Shown: positions 9,641 through 17,030 of the stretch, piece by piece
Layout of the letters: each line of letters starts with the position of its first letter
Numbering within the stretch: position 1 is the first letter of the stretch
NCBI GenBank assembly: GCA_005776585.1
Contig: SXOX01000119.1
Coordinates: 1 to 38,604, forward strand
DNA: 38,604 bases
Reading direction: 5' to 3'
Source of the DNA: Pseudomonadota bacterium
GTDB lineage: Bacteria > Myxococcota_A > UBA9042 > GCA-2863065
Program-made: the position numbers and the translations under genes
The notes under the pieces: generated by a model
Told to the model about the DNA's origin: nothing
What the model saw: only the letters and a program-made list of their open reading frames with translations
Databases searched by the model: none

Positions 9641-10666
9641 CTACCACGTGGAGCATCCCATGTCGAGCTCCTTGCCGGGACCCAAGCCGTTGCACCACCT
9701 TCGACAGCACTTGCGTTTCCCTGTGCTAAGTTTCGTGCAGTTGACGGTGTGGGAGCCAATGCAATAACCGGTCTTGCCGCACTGCCCCTGTGAGGGTGCG
9801 TAAAAGCCCGCGCTGTTCGCCCAGCATTCGCCGCTGCAGCACTTCTCGGCGGAGCAGGTGATGGTGTTGTCGCCGAAGTAGCTGACTTTCGCATTGTCCT
9901 TGAGGCAGTTCCCACTGCTGCCGGAGGAGGGGCTGCCACTGGGAAACGATACGCTCTTTGACTTGGTGTTGGACGCCGTCGACTCGACGGACTCCGAAAT
10001 AGCGCCGGTGCAATCGGCATGCACCTTCAGCCAAGACAGCCCTGCACATGTCAAAGGCACCTTCACAGTGGACGAATAGTTGACGGTCGCGCTGACACCG
10101 AGACTCGCTCTCCAGAATTTGCCAATTGCCGAGACGCTGGCTGGTCCGGTGCCGCAGACCACACAGTTGTAAAAGCCCTTGGCTGCCTTCTTCCCCTGAT
10201 TCTTGACCGTGAACTTGATCTTGAACGACGACCCGACCTTCAGCACGCTTGAGGACGGCCAAGTGACTGAGGTCACTGCCAAATCTGGCAGTGACTTCTT
10301 CGCCGCCAGGTCCGCGCCAGCGTCCTCGCACGTTCCTTCATCGCAGAGTGAGCCAGCCGGGCAGTCGCTCTCAGACTCGCATTCGTACGACGCATTGTCC
10401 AGGTCACCCGTTGGTGTCCCAGAGGTGGCGAGTACGAAGTCAGAGCATACCGAAATGAAATCCGCGCAACACGTCGCCTCGCCGGCACAGCTCTCGTCGC
10501 ACTGGCACGTTGCGCCCTCGATGAACTCGCCACACCCGTCCGCGCATGTCGTGGGAATTGGATCGAGTTCGAGGTCCTCGACGACTGCTTCGCTGCTCAC
10601 TACGGCATCCGAGACGCCGACGTAGCCGGAGCCTCCGCTTGGCCCACATCCGAGCGCCATGAGCAC
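9641..10666 (-). CDS. Somatomedin-B-like / CARDB lipoprotein with a possibly frameshifted signal peptide
   Basis: Predicted surface lipoprotein, 341 residues from GTG 10666. Residues 41-74 carry eight cysteines in the somatomedin-B spacing (C-x3-C-x8-C-x1-C-x3-C-x5-CC-x6-C), ending CCADFISVC. A small Cys-rich linker follows, then a CARDB adhesion-type domain (about 127-240, with VKNQG) and a Cys-rich C-terminus of about 90 residues. The lipobox ALGC has only six residues before its Cys. The same frame runs further upstream as FCATVAVLMALGC to a stop just beyond, while an ATG in another frame (10694-10692) reads MILV, so a small indel may have cut the signal peptide. It ends 5 nt before the cysteine-peptidase start, suggesting an operon. 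Confidence 0.78.
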   Translation of the reverse strand: MLMALGCGPSGGSGYVGVSDAVVSSEAVVEDLELDPIPTTCADGCGEFIEGATCQCDESCAGEATCCADFISVCSDFVLATSGTPTGDLDNASYECESESDCPAGSLCDEGTCEDAGADLAAKKSLPDLAVTSVTWPSSSVLKVGSSFKIKFTVKNQGKKAAKGFYNCVVCGTGPASVSAIGKFWRASLGVSATVNYSSTVKVPLTCAGLSWLKVHADCTGAISESVESTASNTKSKSVSFPSGSPSSGSSGNCLKDNAKVSYFGDNTITCSAEKCCSGECWANSAGFYAPSQGQCGKTGYCIGSHTVNCTKLSTGKRKCCRRWCNGLGPGKELDMGCSTW

Positions 10667-10801
10667 TGCGACAGTGGCACAGAACCAGAATCATTGAAGC
10701 GCCCACTGCTGATGCGACCGAACCAATGTGGCCAGGGTGCGGGCTACGGTAGCGACGAACATCGACGACCTCCCTGCTGCCGGGACGAACTGAACCCCCG
10801 C

Positions 10802-10840
10802 CGGAGCCGATGCAACCACGCGAGGCCGCCCCCGGCTCCG
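10802..10840. repeat. Inverted repeat, 8-bp arms
   Basis: Arms CGGAGCCG (10802-10809) and CGGCTCCG (10833-10840) with a 23-nt spacer, upstream of the somatomedin-B lipoprotein gene. Could be a leader structure or an operator; no further support. Confidence 0.3.
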
Positions 10841-10957
10841 ACCATGCCTCAATCCTTAGCATGACCCGAGCGCAGGTCACAAGCATCGCGGGTGCATCGA
10901 GTGTCACATCGAGCGTCGACCACTGTGGCCCGGGACAGACACGTCGACACGAGCGAT

Positions 10958-10975
10958 GGCACCCACCCGGGTGCC
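10958..10975 (-). terminator. Candidate terminator hairpin after the HEPN gene
   Basis: Perfect 7-bp stem GGCACCC/GGGTGCC with a 4-nt loop, about 135 nt past the HEPN-like stop on the minus strand. There is no T-run, so a structural or regulatory role is equally possible. Confidence 0.35.
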
Positions 10976-10989
10976 CCGGCAGTCGCCGT

Positions 10990-11062
10990 GACCCCTGAGG
11001 TTCGTGCAGGTTGTCGGTGGCTTTCCAGCCGTCGTGCAGCTTGAACCGGCATCGCTGCCCGA
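10990..11062 (-). pseudogene. Degenerate duplicate of the 3' end of the 105-residue gene
   Basis: On the minus strand one frame reads CRFKLHDGWKATDNLHE, which parallels the C-terminus of the 105-residue protein, GRLKLPEGWGTTSDLQE. DNA similarity supports it: GCAGCTTGAACCGG here against GCAGCTTGAGCCGG at 11686-11699, and TTCGTGCAGGT against TTCTTGCAGGT. The match covers about 25 codons, has no matching stop and no matching N-terminal part, and lies just beyond the HEPN-like gene. It suggests an old duplication or recombination of this two-gene module. Confidence 0.45.
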
Positions 11063-11109
11063 AGCTCGATGTGGCGCTGGCCGCCACGCTTACCGGCTTC
11101 CTCGGACGA

Positions 11110-11637
11110 TCACGAAACACTCGTCTCTCGTGGCGGAAAGACCTGGTCGAAACGCTGCTCGAGCATCCTGGCGAACTTGAGGAGTTGGGCGCCCCGTGTC
11201 GACGTTGGCTCCAGGTGGCGCAACAGCGGAAGATGCTGCTCGGGCCAGCGTACCAAGCTGCTGGAGTCCTCCCATGGGTACTCAAGACGCGGGGCCCCGT
11301 CTGCCGCGAGCTGCGGGTGTGCCCGTTCCAGTTCGTCAACGAGGTCGAGTGCCGAACGCCACGCCTCGCGACCGCCGATCGGTTGCAGCAACGGACGCTG
11401 GACACGGAGCGCGCGCACCAAGCCCCGAGCGGCGGCGTGACTGGTCGTCGCCCAGGAAACGTGAACGGCCCCCTGGCGAAGTAGAGCCGCCTTTGCCAGC
11501 TTCTCGAACACCATCTGCAGAAGCATCGCCAGCACGGATCTCGGGCCACGATGCTCGGCAAGAAGAGCCGCCGCAGCCAAGTCGACGCGCGCCTGCGACA
11601 GATACGCGTTGGCCCACTCGCTCGGCGTCGCTGCCAT
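11110..11637 (-). CDS. HEPN-like domain protein (possible RNase or toxin)
   Basis: 175-residue, probably all-helical cytosolic protein. The order of features fits the HEPN fold: an N-terminal helix with ARVDLAAAALL, a second helix with QMVFEKLAKAALLRQG (the family's EKxLKAxL segment), then YPW near residue 120. RWPEQH (Arg130 and His135) satisfies the R-x4-6-H motif of HEPN ribonucleases, though placement in the fold cannot be proved from sequence. The start ATG follows the TAA of the 105-residue gene with no spacer, so the two are co-translated. HEPN proteins often act as toxins with a small partner; a role here is inference. Confidence 0.6.
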   Translation of the reverse strand: MAATPSEWANAYLSQARVDLAAAALLAEHRGPRSVLAMLLQMVFEKLAKAALLRQGAVHVSWATTSHAAARGLVRALRVQRPLLQPIGGREAWRSALDLVDELERAHPQLAADGAPRLEYPWEDSSSLVRWPEQHLPLLRHLEPTSTRGAQLLKFARMLEQRFDQVFPPRETSVS

Positions 11638-11955
11638 TTATGCCGCGAGTTCTTGCAGGTCGCTTGTGGTGCCCCAACCTTCCGGCAGCTTGAGCCGGCC
11701 ATCTTTGATCTGCGCCCACTCGTCGAGGCTCAATACGACGACCGCCGAACGAAAGTCGATGCCCAGGTCGGCCCGCGGCAGAAATGCAAACGGGAGGACG
11801 TCCCCAGTGGGTCCGACAGACTCGGAGACCTCGACGAGGCGCACCTCGGGCTCACGTGTGGCGTCCCCCTTGGCCAGAAAGACGTGCGTTGTACCGGGGT
11901 CCTCTGCGCGGTGCATGGCGGCGAGTCTCTCAGCGACTTCCTGGATGGTCCTCAT
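11638..11955 (-). CDS. Unrecognised 105-residue protein paired with the HEPN-like gene
   Basis: No family recognised. It is a small soluble protein with a helical N-terminus (TIQEVAERLAAMHRAED), strand-like central segments, and the C-terminal segment LSLDEWAQIKDGRLKLPEGW. No signal peptide, and no nucleotidyltransferase GSxxxG motif, so it is not a typical MNT partner of HEPN. The start is well supported: AGGAGG ends 4 nt before the ATG, and the ATG overlaps the stop of the upstream lyase gene as ATGA. Its TAA abuts the HEPN-like ATG. A partial copy of its 3' end lies beyond the HEPN-like gene. It could be an antitoxin or regulator, which is inference from context only. Confidence 0.7.
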   Translation of the reverse strand: MRTIQEVAERLAAMHRAEDPGTTHVFLAKGDATREPEVRLVEVSESVGPTGDVLPFAFLPRADLGIDFRSAVVVLSLDEWAQIKDGRLKLPEGWGTTSDLQELAA

Positions 11956-14606
11956 CGCGCCTCCTTGGTGCTGCGGTTCATGTCGCGCATCGTACGATGC
12001 GGCGTGAGGAACGCAAGCCGCGCCACGCCTCGAGTTCGCCTCCGGGCGACGAGCAGCGCCATGGCCACCAGCGCCATCGCCATGAGGCTCGGACGTCCGC
12101 CCGAACCGCAGCCGCCCGTCTCCGCCGAAAGGCTCACCGTGACCTCGACCGTGACGCTGCTGGTCGCTTCGGGTAGCGCCGCCTCTGGCGGCCGGGCGGG
12201 GACGTCACTCGACGGCTCACTCGCGACCTGAGTGTCCGGCACAATCTCCAGTGGCTCGACGACGACGGCAGCCTCGGCAAGGGGGCCAGCCTCGGCAACC
12301 GGCGCTGGCCCGACGTCGTCGCTTTCTGGGAGCGCGGCCTCGGGCGTTGCGACCCCGGCGTCGGCCTCGGGCGGATCGGGCAACACGACATTCACGGTAC
12401 AATCTGAGAGGCACGCGTTGGTTTCGTCCGTATCGCCGTCGTCGCAGGCCTCGCCGATGGTCGGAATACCGTCGCCGCATTTCGGCTCGCACGAGACGCC
12501 GTCGCCGTGATAGCCCGGCAGGCAAGCACACGCAAACGTACCGAGCTGGTTTGTGCACACGGCATTGGCGCTACAGCCGTCGGTCTCCAGCGCGCATTCG
12601 TCGGGATCGAGCGTATAGACCGCAGTCGCGATCGCGCTCGGGACAAAGTCGGGTCGAAAGGCGCGCGCACGCACGGTCCCGGCACCCGTCAGCGCGAAGG
12701 GCGCCGCGACGACCAGCGAGGCCTCGGTCGGCTCGGTGCCGTCAATCGTGACGTGGATGGTGGCGCCAAGGGTCGCGACCGTGATGGTGACCGTGGGCAG
12801 CGTGAGGACGGTCCCGCTCTCGGGGGCGATGACGGGCGTCGCGACGGTTCCGTTCACAGTGGCGTGCAGCGCGTCGCTGGCCGTGCATCCCAGCGCGTCG
12901 GTGGTGGTGAACGCGTACGTCGTGCTCATGGCCGGCGTGGCGAGCGTCAGGGCCGCACTCGGCGTGGCGAGTCCAGCGACGGGGGACCACGCCGAGCCGA
13001 TCGGGGCCGCGCCGCCGCCGGTGTGTCCCTTGATCGTGACACTCTCACCGTCGAGGATGGCCACGTCGGGCCCGACCTCCGTCCACAGCGCCCGATATGT
13101 GAGCGACCAGGACGCATCCCACCGACTGCGCGCCCGGTTGGTGCCCTTCGCCAACGCCATTGGGTAGCCAATCGACGGCCATGCGGCGGCGAGCTCGCAG
13201 AAGTCCGCCGTGACGGGCCGATAGTACGAGACGTCGCTGAGCGCCTCGGTACCACTCGGCGTTGCCTTTCCAGCCACGTTGTTGCCGTACTCGAAGTGCC
13301 CGGTGCCCTTGGGCCCGTAGTAGAGGGTGTAGGCCAGCCCGAGGAGCGCGTTGCTCTTGCCTTTGGTGACCTCGTTTCCGACGAAGTTCTGGTCGTTGGA
13401 GGCGTTGTCTGGAGTAATGATAATGCCGTACCACTCGGCGCGATTGCGGAAGAATGTGTTGTGCGGCCCCGACGGTCCCCAGTATTGATCCACGATGATG
13501 TTGGCGACGACATTGCCCTCGAAGAGGTTGGCGAACGCGTAGTGCCCATGGAGGCTGATGTCGCCGGCGAAGTCGTTGAACACTTCGCTGCGAAACGGGT
13601 CCCGGGAGAAGTTGTAGGCAAACACGTTCCCGTTGGCGCCGGTCTTGGCCATCATCGCGTGGCGCAGGTGGCTGAACACGTTGCCCTCGATGAGACACGC
13701 GCCGGTGTGGTTGTTGAGCGTGACGCCATAGCCGCGCGTGCTGGTTCCGTCGAAGGTATAGGCGTCCTGAAAGGCGCTGCCCGTAACCTCGATCTGGCTG
13801 CTGTGGAAGATGCCGACGTGAGACCCGATGCTCTTCTTGCTGTCGACGCCGGCGACCCACGAACGAACGGCGTACGTGAAGCTGATGTTGTTCCCTGCGG
13901 CGGTCGGGGTCGGATCCGTGACGCGGTCGATCCCGAGGTCCTCGATCCCGACGTCGTGCGCCGGATTCACCTCGATGAGCTCTGGGCCCAGGCTCGGGTC
14001 GTAGCTGATGCGGAGCGGGTCCTCGAGCGTGAGGGTCGTGGCGGTAACGGCCGTCAGGCGCACGACTTGCCCGACGACGTGGGTGGCCCAACTCGCCGGC
14101 TTGATGTCCCACGTCCCGTTGGCCTGGCGCAGCTCCACCCAGTCACCCGAGGCGAGGCCCGCCGTGTCTGCCATCGTGAGCTGCGTGGACCCTTTCGTCA
14201 GGCCGCCGGTGACCGGCCGGAACGCGCCCACCGTCGAGCCACCGACGACGAGGCACGAGGTCCCCGAGTTCGGCGGATCGCACGCGATGCGCGCGGTCGT
14301 TGGCCCGGCGCCGCGCAGGATGACCCCGCTCGGAATGCTCACGGCGGCCGTGATGCGGTAGCTTCCGGCTGGAAAGTAGACCACGCCCGGTTGTCCACCG
14401 AGCGCCTTTATCGCCGCGGCGATGGCGCCCTGGTCCGCGGTCTTGCCGTCGCCCTTGGCTCCAAAGCCGGTGACGTCGACCTGGAGCGCTGGACGCGGGA
14501 GTGCGCCGGGGTAGCCGGCGATGCTCCAATCGACCGTCCGTTCGGGCGGAATGACGCCTGCGAAGCTCGCGAGCGGAAACAGGAGCATGACGGGGAGGGC
14601 GCGCAT
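11952..14606 (-). CDS. Secreted pectate-lyase-fold protein with chitobiase-like, EGF and DUF4215 modules and a MYXO-CTERM-like tail
   Basis: Exported, probably surface-anchored protein of 884 residues from the ATG at 14606, which opens a signal peptide (MRALPVMLLFPLASFAG); the upstream extension of the frame is not plausible. The right-handed beta-helix region (about residues 38-460) starts with the pectate-lyase-superfamily segment DVTGFGAKGDGKTADQGAI and continues with parallel-helix strands. Then come a chitobiase/hexosaminidase C-terminal-type beta domain (about 590-665, IDGTEPTEAS), a calcium-binding EGF-like module (about 667-700, starting DPDECALETDGC), and DUF4215 (CGDGIPTIGEACDDGD). 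An acidic low-complexity stretch leads to GGCGSGG, one helix and ARRRTRG (about 836-857). Unusually, 25 more residues follow the Arg cluster. Substrate unknown. Confidence 0.85.
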   Translation of the reverse strand: MRALPVMLLFPLASFAGVIPPERTVDWSIAGYPGALPRPALQVDVTGFGAKGDGKTADQGAIAAAIKALGGQPGVVYFPAGSYRITAAVSIPSGVILRGAGPTTARIACDPPNSGTSCLVVGGSTVGAFRPVTGGLTKGSTQLTMADTAGLASGDWVELRQANGTWDIKPASWATHVVGQVVRLTAVTATTLTLEDPLRISYDPSLGPELIEVNPAHDVGIEDLGIDRVTDPTPTAAGNNISFTYAVRSWVAGVDSKKSIGSHVGIFHSSQIEVTGSAFQDAYTFDGTSTRGYGVTLNNHTGACLIEGNVFSHLRHAMMAKTGANGNVFAYNFSRDPFRSEVFNDFAGDISLHGHYAFANLFEGNVVANIIVDQYWGPSGPHNTFFRNRAEWYGIIITPDNASNDQNFVGNEVTKGKSNALLGLAYTLYYGPKGTGHFEYGNNVAGKATPSGTEALSDVSYYRPVTADFCELAAAWPSIGYPMALAKGTNRARSRWDASWSLTYRALWTEVGPDVAILDGESVTIKGHTGGGAAPIGSAWSPVAGLATPSAALTLATPAMSTTYAFTTTDALGCTASDALHATVNGTVATPVIAPESGTVLTLPTVTITVATLGATIHVTIDGTEPTEASLVVAAPFALTGAGTVRARAFRPDFVPSAIATAVYTLDPDECALETDGCSANAVCTNQLGTFACACLPGYHGDGVSCEPKCGDGIPTIGEACDDGDTDETNACLSDCTVNVVLPDPPEADAGVATPEAALPESDDVGPAPVAEAGPLAEAAVVVEPLEIVPDTQVASEPSSDVPARPPEAALPEATSSVTVEVTVSLSAETGGCGSGGRPSLMAMALVAMALLVARRRTRGVARLAFLTPHRTMRDMNRSTKEAR

Positions 14607-14699
14607 GGTGTCGCCACCATAGCAGCGTGGCTGCGCACCAGGAACCGCGCGCCGCGTTGTGCACGTGACCGCCGAGCGTGATCGCGCTAGCGTGTCGCG

Positions 14700-15350
14700 A
14701 TGCTGACGCACCTCATCACTTTTCGCGGCGCGCTTGGGCTGTCATCGCTGCTGACGCTCGCATGCTCGTCGACCGCCTCACTCGCTCCGGTCGCTGACGC
14801 CGCCACTGCGCTCGATACGGCCGCCGTGCTCGCGCCCGAAGCTGCCGTCATCGATGCAGCCGCTGTCACGCCGGACGTGCCCGCGGCGGACGTGCCTCCG
14901 CCGCCACCCGAAGACCTCGACATGGCGGCGACCGACTTCGCCTGCCTGACGACCGGCACCAAGGTGCGCCGCTTCTTCCTCTGGAATCGGCTCGGTCACC
15001 TCGATGAGGCGCTGGCCGTGGCCAACTCGCCGACCGGAGGCGCCTACCCCGTGGGCACCGTGCTCCAGATCATCCCGTTCGAGGCCATGGTCAAGCGCAA
15101 GGCTGGCTTCAACCCGACCCTGGGCGACTGGGAGTTCTTCTCGCTGAACGTCGCCAAGGAGGGCACGACGATCGTCAGCCGTGGGACGACGGACGTGCAG
15201 AACCAGTTTGGCGGCAAGTGCGCCGAGTGCCACCTGCCGGCAACCGCGAAGTGGGACTTCGTGTGCGAGACGACCCACGGCTGTAAGCCCATCGGCGCGA
15301 GCCCCGAGCTCATCGAAGCGTTCCAAAACGGCGATCCGCGCTGTCCCTAG
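14700..15350 (+). CDS. Lipoprotein with one haem c site, cytochrome P460-like
   Basis: 216-residue exported protein. The N-terminus is a signal with a probable lipid-modified Cys22 (LTLAC, a weak lipobox), followed by a long Ala/Pro/Asp linker up to about residue 75. The folded part has FFLWNRLGH, YPVGTVLQIIPFEAMVKR, GDWEFFSL and then CAECH (Cys174, Cys177, His178), a CxxCH covalent haem motif. A small beta domain ending in a W-x-FF segment and then CxxCH resembles the cytochrome P460 family; this is a pattern-level match. The next gene starts 8 nt after the stop, so the two are co-transcribed. The divergent lyase gene starts 93 nt away. Confidence 0.7.
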   Translation: MLTHLITFRGALGLSSLLTLACSSTASLAPVADAATALDTAAVLAPEAAVIDAAAVTPDVPAADVPPPPPEDLDMAATDFACLTTGTKVRRFFLWNRLGHLDEALAVANSPTGGAYPVGTVLQIIPFEAMVKRKAGFNPTLGDWEFFSLNVAKEGTTIVSRGTTDVQNQFGGKCAECHLPATAKWDFVCETTHGCKPIGASPELIEAFQNGDPRCP

Positions 15351-15358
15351 TCGGGCCC

Positions 15359-16972
15359 ATGATGCGTCGCCTCAGTCTCCCACTGCTCATGCTTTTCGCC
15401 GCCGGCGGCTGCGGTGAGGCCGGACAGCTCGGCGCGCTCGTCTTGCCGGACGCCGGTGCCGTCGTTCATGGCGACGCAGTGACTCTCTCGGTGAAGGACG
15501 GTGCCGCGGACCTCCTGTCGCCTTTGGACGTAGTCCTCGTCGCCGACCTCACGCCCCCGACGTGCGCGGACCTGCTCCCCGTCCCGCAGACACCGCTGCA
15601 GGCGCCAACGGCTGGGTGCGGCTTCGAAGGAGCCGGCCCCGCCACGCACGTCGTGCATTGGTCCTTCTGGGGGCACGCGTTGCTCGGTGTCCGAGGCGAC
15701 GGCGCCCTGGTCACGCTGCATACCTTCGCCACGGCGTTCCCGGAGCGGTCGCTGCTGTATGCACGTCTCGCGAGCCGCGGGGCGATCACCGCCGCGGCGG
15801 CCATCCACAAGCCGCCCGGTCCGAACCCGAAGGAGGCCACGCTCGAGGTCGCTATCCTGGACGCCACGGGCGCCCTCCTCGGCGCCGCGACGCGCACCGT
15901 GCCGTACCAGAACTGGGGCGGCGATGTCCGCCTGTTGGCCTCGGCCGGCGGGCTCGTCGCCTTCGGGCACCGCTTTGGCCCGCACGCCGACACGTGGATG
16001 CTCTTGCCGGACGGTCAGACGCTCAGCCAGCTCGACGGGTACCTGCCGTTCACCGACCCGACCGACGGCGCCGCGCTCTCCGTCGTACCCATCGAGGACC
16101 TTTATCAGCCCCACTGGTGGCGTGTGTGCGACGGAGCGGTCACCAAGACGGCGCACAGCACGATCCAGCTGGCGACCACCATGCCGCACGCGCTCGGAGA
16201 TGGCTTTGTGTATTTGCGCTATGACTCACCCGACCTCACCTACGAGAGGCCGACCGCGCTCGCCACGTTCCCGAGCAACGCCGTCGTGAACACGGTCGGC
16301 TCGGTCTACGACCTGCATCCATCGGGCTGGGCCCTGCTGCTCGCGGCGGGCTCGCTCGTGTCCAACGTCAATGTCCGCTCGGCGGTGTCCACCCCGTTCA
16401 CGCTGGTGCTGCCGCAGGGCCAACGCCGCTTTCACTTCGCGACCGGCGCCTCGTTCACGACCGCCTGGCCGCCGGAGGTTGCCATCGACGGCGATGGGCG
16501 GAAGGTCATGGGCCTGCGAGACGACCACGTCGCGCGGGTCTGGCGTAGCCGCGACGCCGCCCAGTGGGAGCCGATCGGCCTCCCGCTGGGCGCCATCCAT
16601 GACACTCTGGTCGTCGAACGCGGCGGGACCTACCTCATCGGCGGCGAGGGCCTCGGGTTTGTTCAGGACGACTACGGCGCCGCTCCCGCCGGTGTCAGCC
16701 GGGTGGACGGCCAGTCGATGCACTTCACCCGGCCGGAGACGGGCGCCTCGGTCGTCATTCACGATCCTCCACCGGGCAATGGCTTCCTCCACCCGCATCA
16801 CGTGAGCGCCGATGGCCGCTGCCTGGCCTGCTTCACCGGCGACGCGCTCTGGCTCTTCGATGCCATGACCGCCGCCAAGCGCGTCGTAGACCTCCCGAAA
16901 GGCGCGCCGCCACAGGACAAGACGATGACGTTCACTGGCGCTGACGATGGCGTCATTGGTGTTTTTCCCTAG
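15359..16972 (+). CDS. Unrecognised lipoprotein, probably beta-rich
   Basis: 537 residues, no family recognised. The signal peptide ends in FAAGGC, a good lipobox, so the product is probably anchored at the envelope. The rest has short strands with frequent Gly, Trp and Asp (HVVHWSFWGHALLGVRGDG, PSGWALLLAAGSLV) as in beta-propellers, but no clean repeat was defined. It lies 8 nt after the haem lipoprotein gene and may work with it. Two ATG codons in tandem (15359 and 15362) are possible starts. Confidence 0.75.
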   Translation: MMRRLSLPLLMLFAAGGCGEAGQLGALVLPDAGAVVHGDAVTLSVKDGAADLLSPLDVVLVADLTPPTCADLLPVPQTPLQAPTAGCGFEGAGPATHVVHWSFWGHALLGVRGDGALVTLHTFATAFPERSLLYARLASRGAITAAAAIHKPPGPNPKEATLEVAILDATGALLGAATRTVPYQNWGGDVRLLASAGGLVAFGHRFGPHADTWMLLPDGQTLSQLDGYLPFTDPTDGAALSVVPIEDLYQPHWWRVCDGAVTKTAHSTIQLATTMPHALGDGFVYLRYDSPDLTYERPTALATFPSNAVVNTVGSVYDLHPSGWALLLAAGSLVSNVNVRSAVSTPFTLVLPQGQRRFHFATGASFTTAWPPEVAIDGDGRKVMGLRDDHVARVWRSRDAAQWEPIGLPLGAIHDTLVVERGGTYLIGGEGLGFVQDDYGAAPAGVSRVDGQSMHFTRPETGASVVIHDPPPGNGFLHPHHVSADGRCLACFTGDALWLFDAMTAAKRVVDLPKGAPPQDKTMTFTGADDGVIGVFP

Positions 16973-16979
16973 ACGAAAA

Positions 16980-16993
16980 CAAGGACAACCTTG
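16980..16993. repeat. Short inverted repeat CAAGG/CCTTG
   Basis: Five-base arms around a 4-nt spacer, just after the upstream stop codon and ahead of the larger inverted repeat of DUF4143 gene A. Possible operator or weak hairpin. Confidence 0.25.
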
Positions 16994-17001
16994 CTTGTGC
17001 T

Positions 17002-17028
17002 CCGGCAGATTGCAATGCATTCTGCCGG
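17002..17028. promoter_or_regulatory. Inverted repeat at the start of DUF4143 gene A
   Basis: Arms CCGGCAGA (17002-17009) and TCTGCCGG (17021-17028), perfect over 8 bp, with an 11-nt spacer that itself contains ATTGCAAT and ATGCAT symmetry. The right arm lies 2 nt before the ATG at 17031, in the position of the ribosome site. DUF4143 gene C has the same 8-11-8 layout and shares TGCATTCTG. Likely an operator or RNA structure; function inferred. Confidence 0.55.
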
Positions 17029-17030
17029 CC

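Larger units (their letters stand above)
10667..11109. other. Gene-free gap with hairpins and a gene remnant
   Basis: No credible complete gene in these 443 nt; the long frames crossing it are shadows. It holds an 18-nt perfect hairpin, a wider inverted repeat and a degraded copy of the end of the 105-residue gene, each listed separately. Confidence 0.5.

Noticed and set aside
10440..11702. 420-codon minus-strand open frame spanning the HEPN-like gene and the gap
   Set aside because: Overlaps two better supported genes in another frame; only its short segment near 11000-11060 has meaning, as a remnant.
12507..14681. 724-codon plus-strand open frame opposite the lyase-fold gene
   Set aside because: Arg/Asp-rich low-complexity shadow with no domain.
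16947..17030. Upstream ATG for DUF4143 gene A
   Set aside because: Would overlap the previous gene and encode 28 unrelated residues across the inverted repeat.
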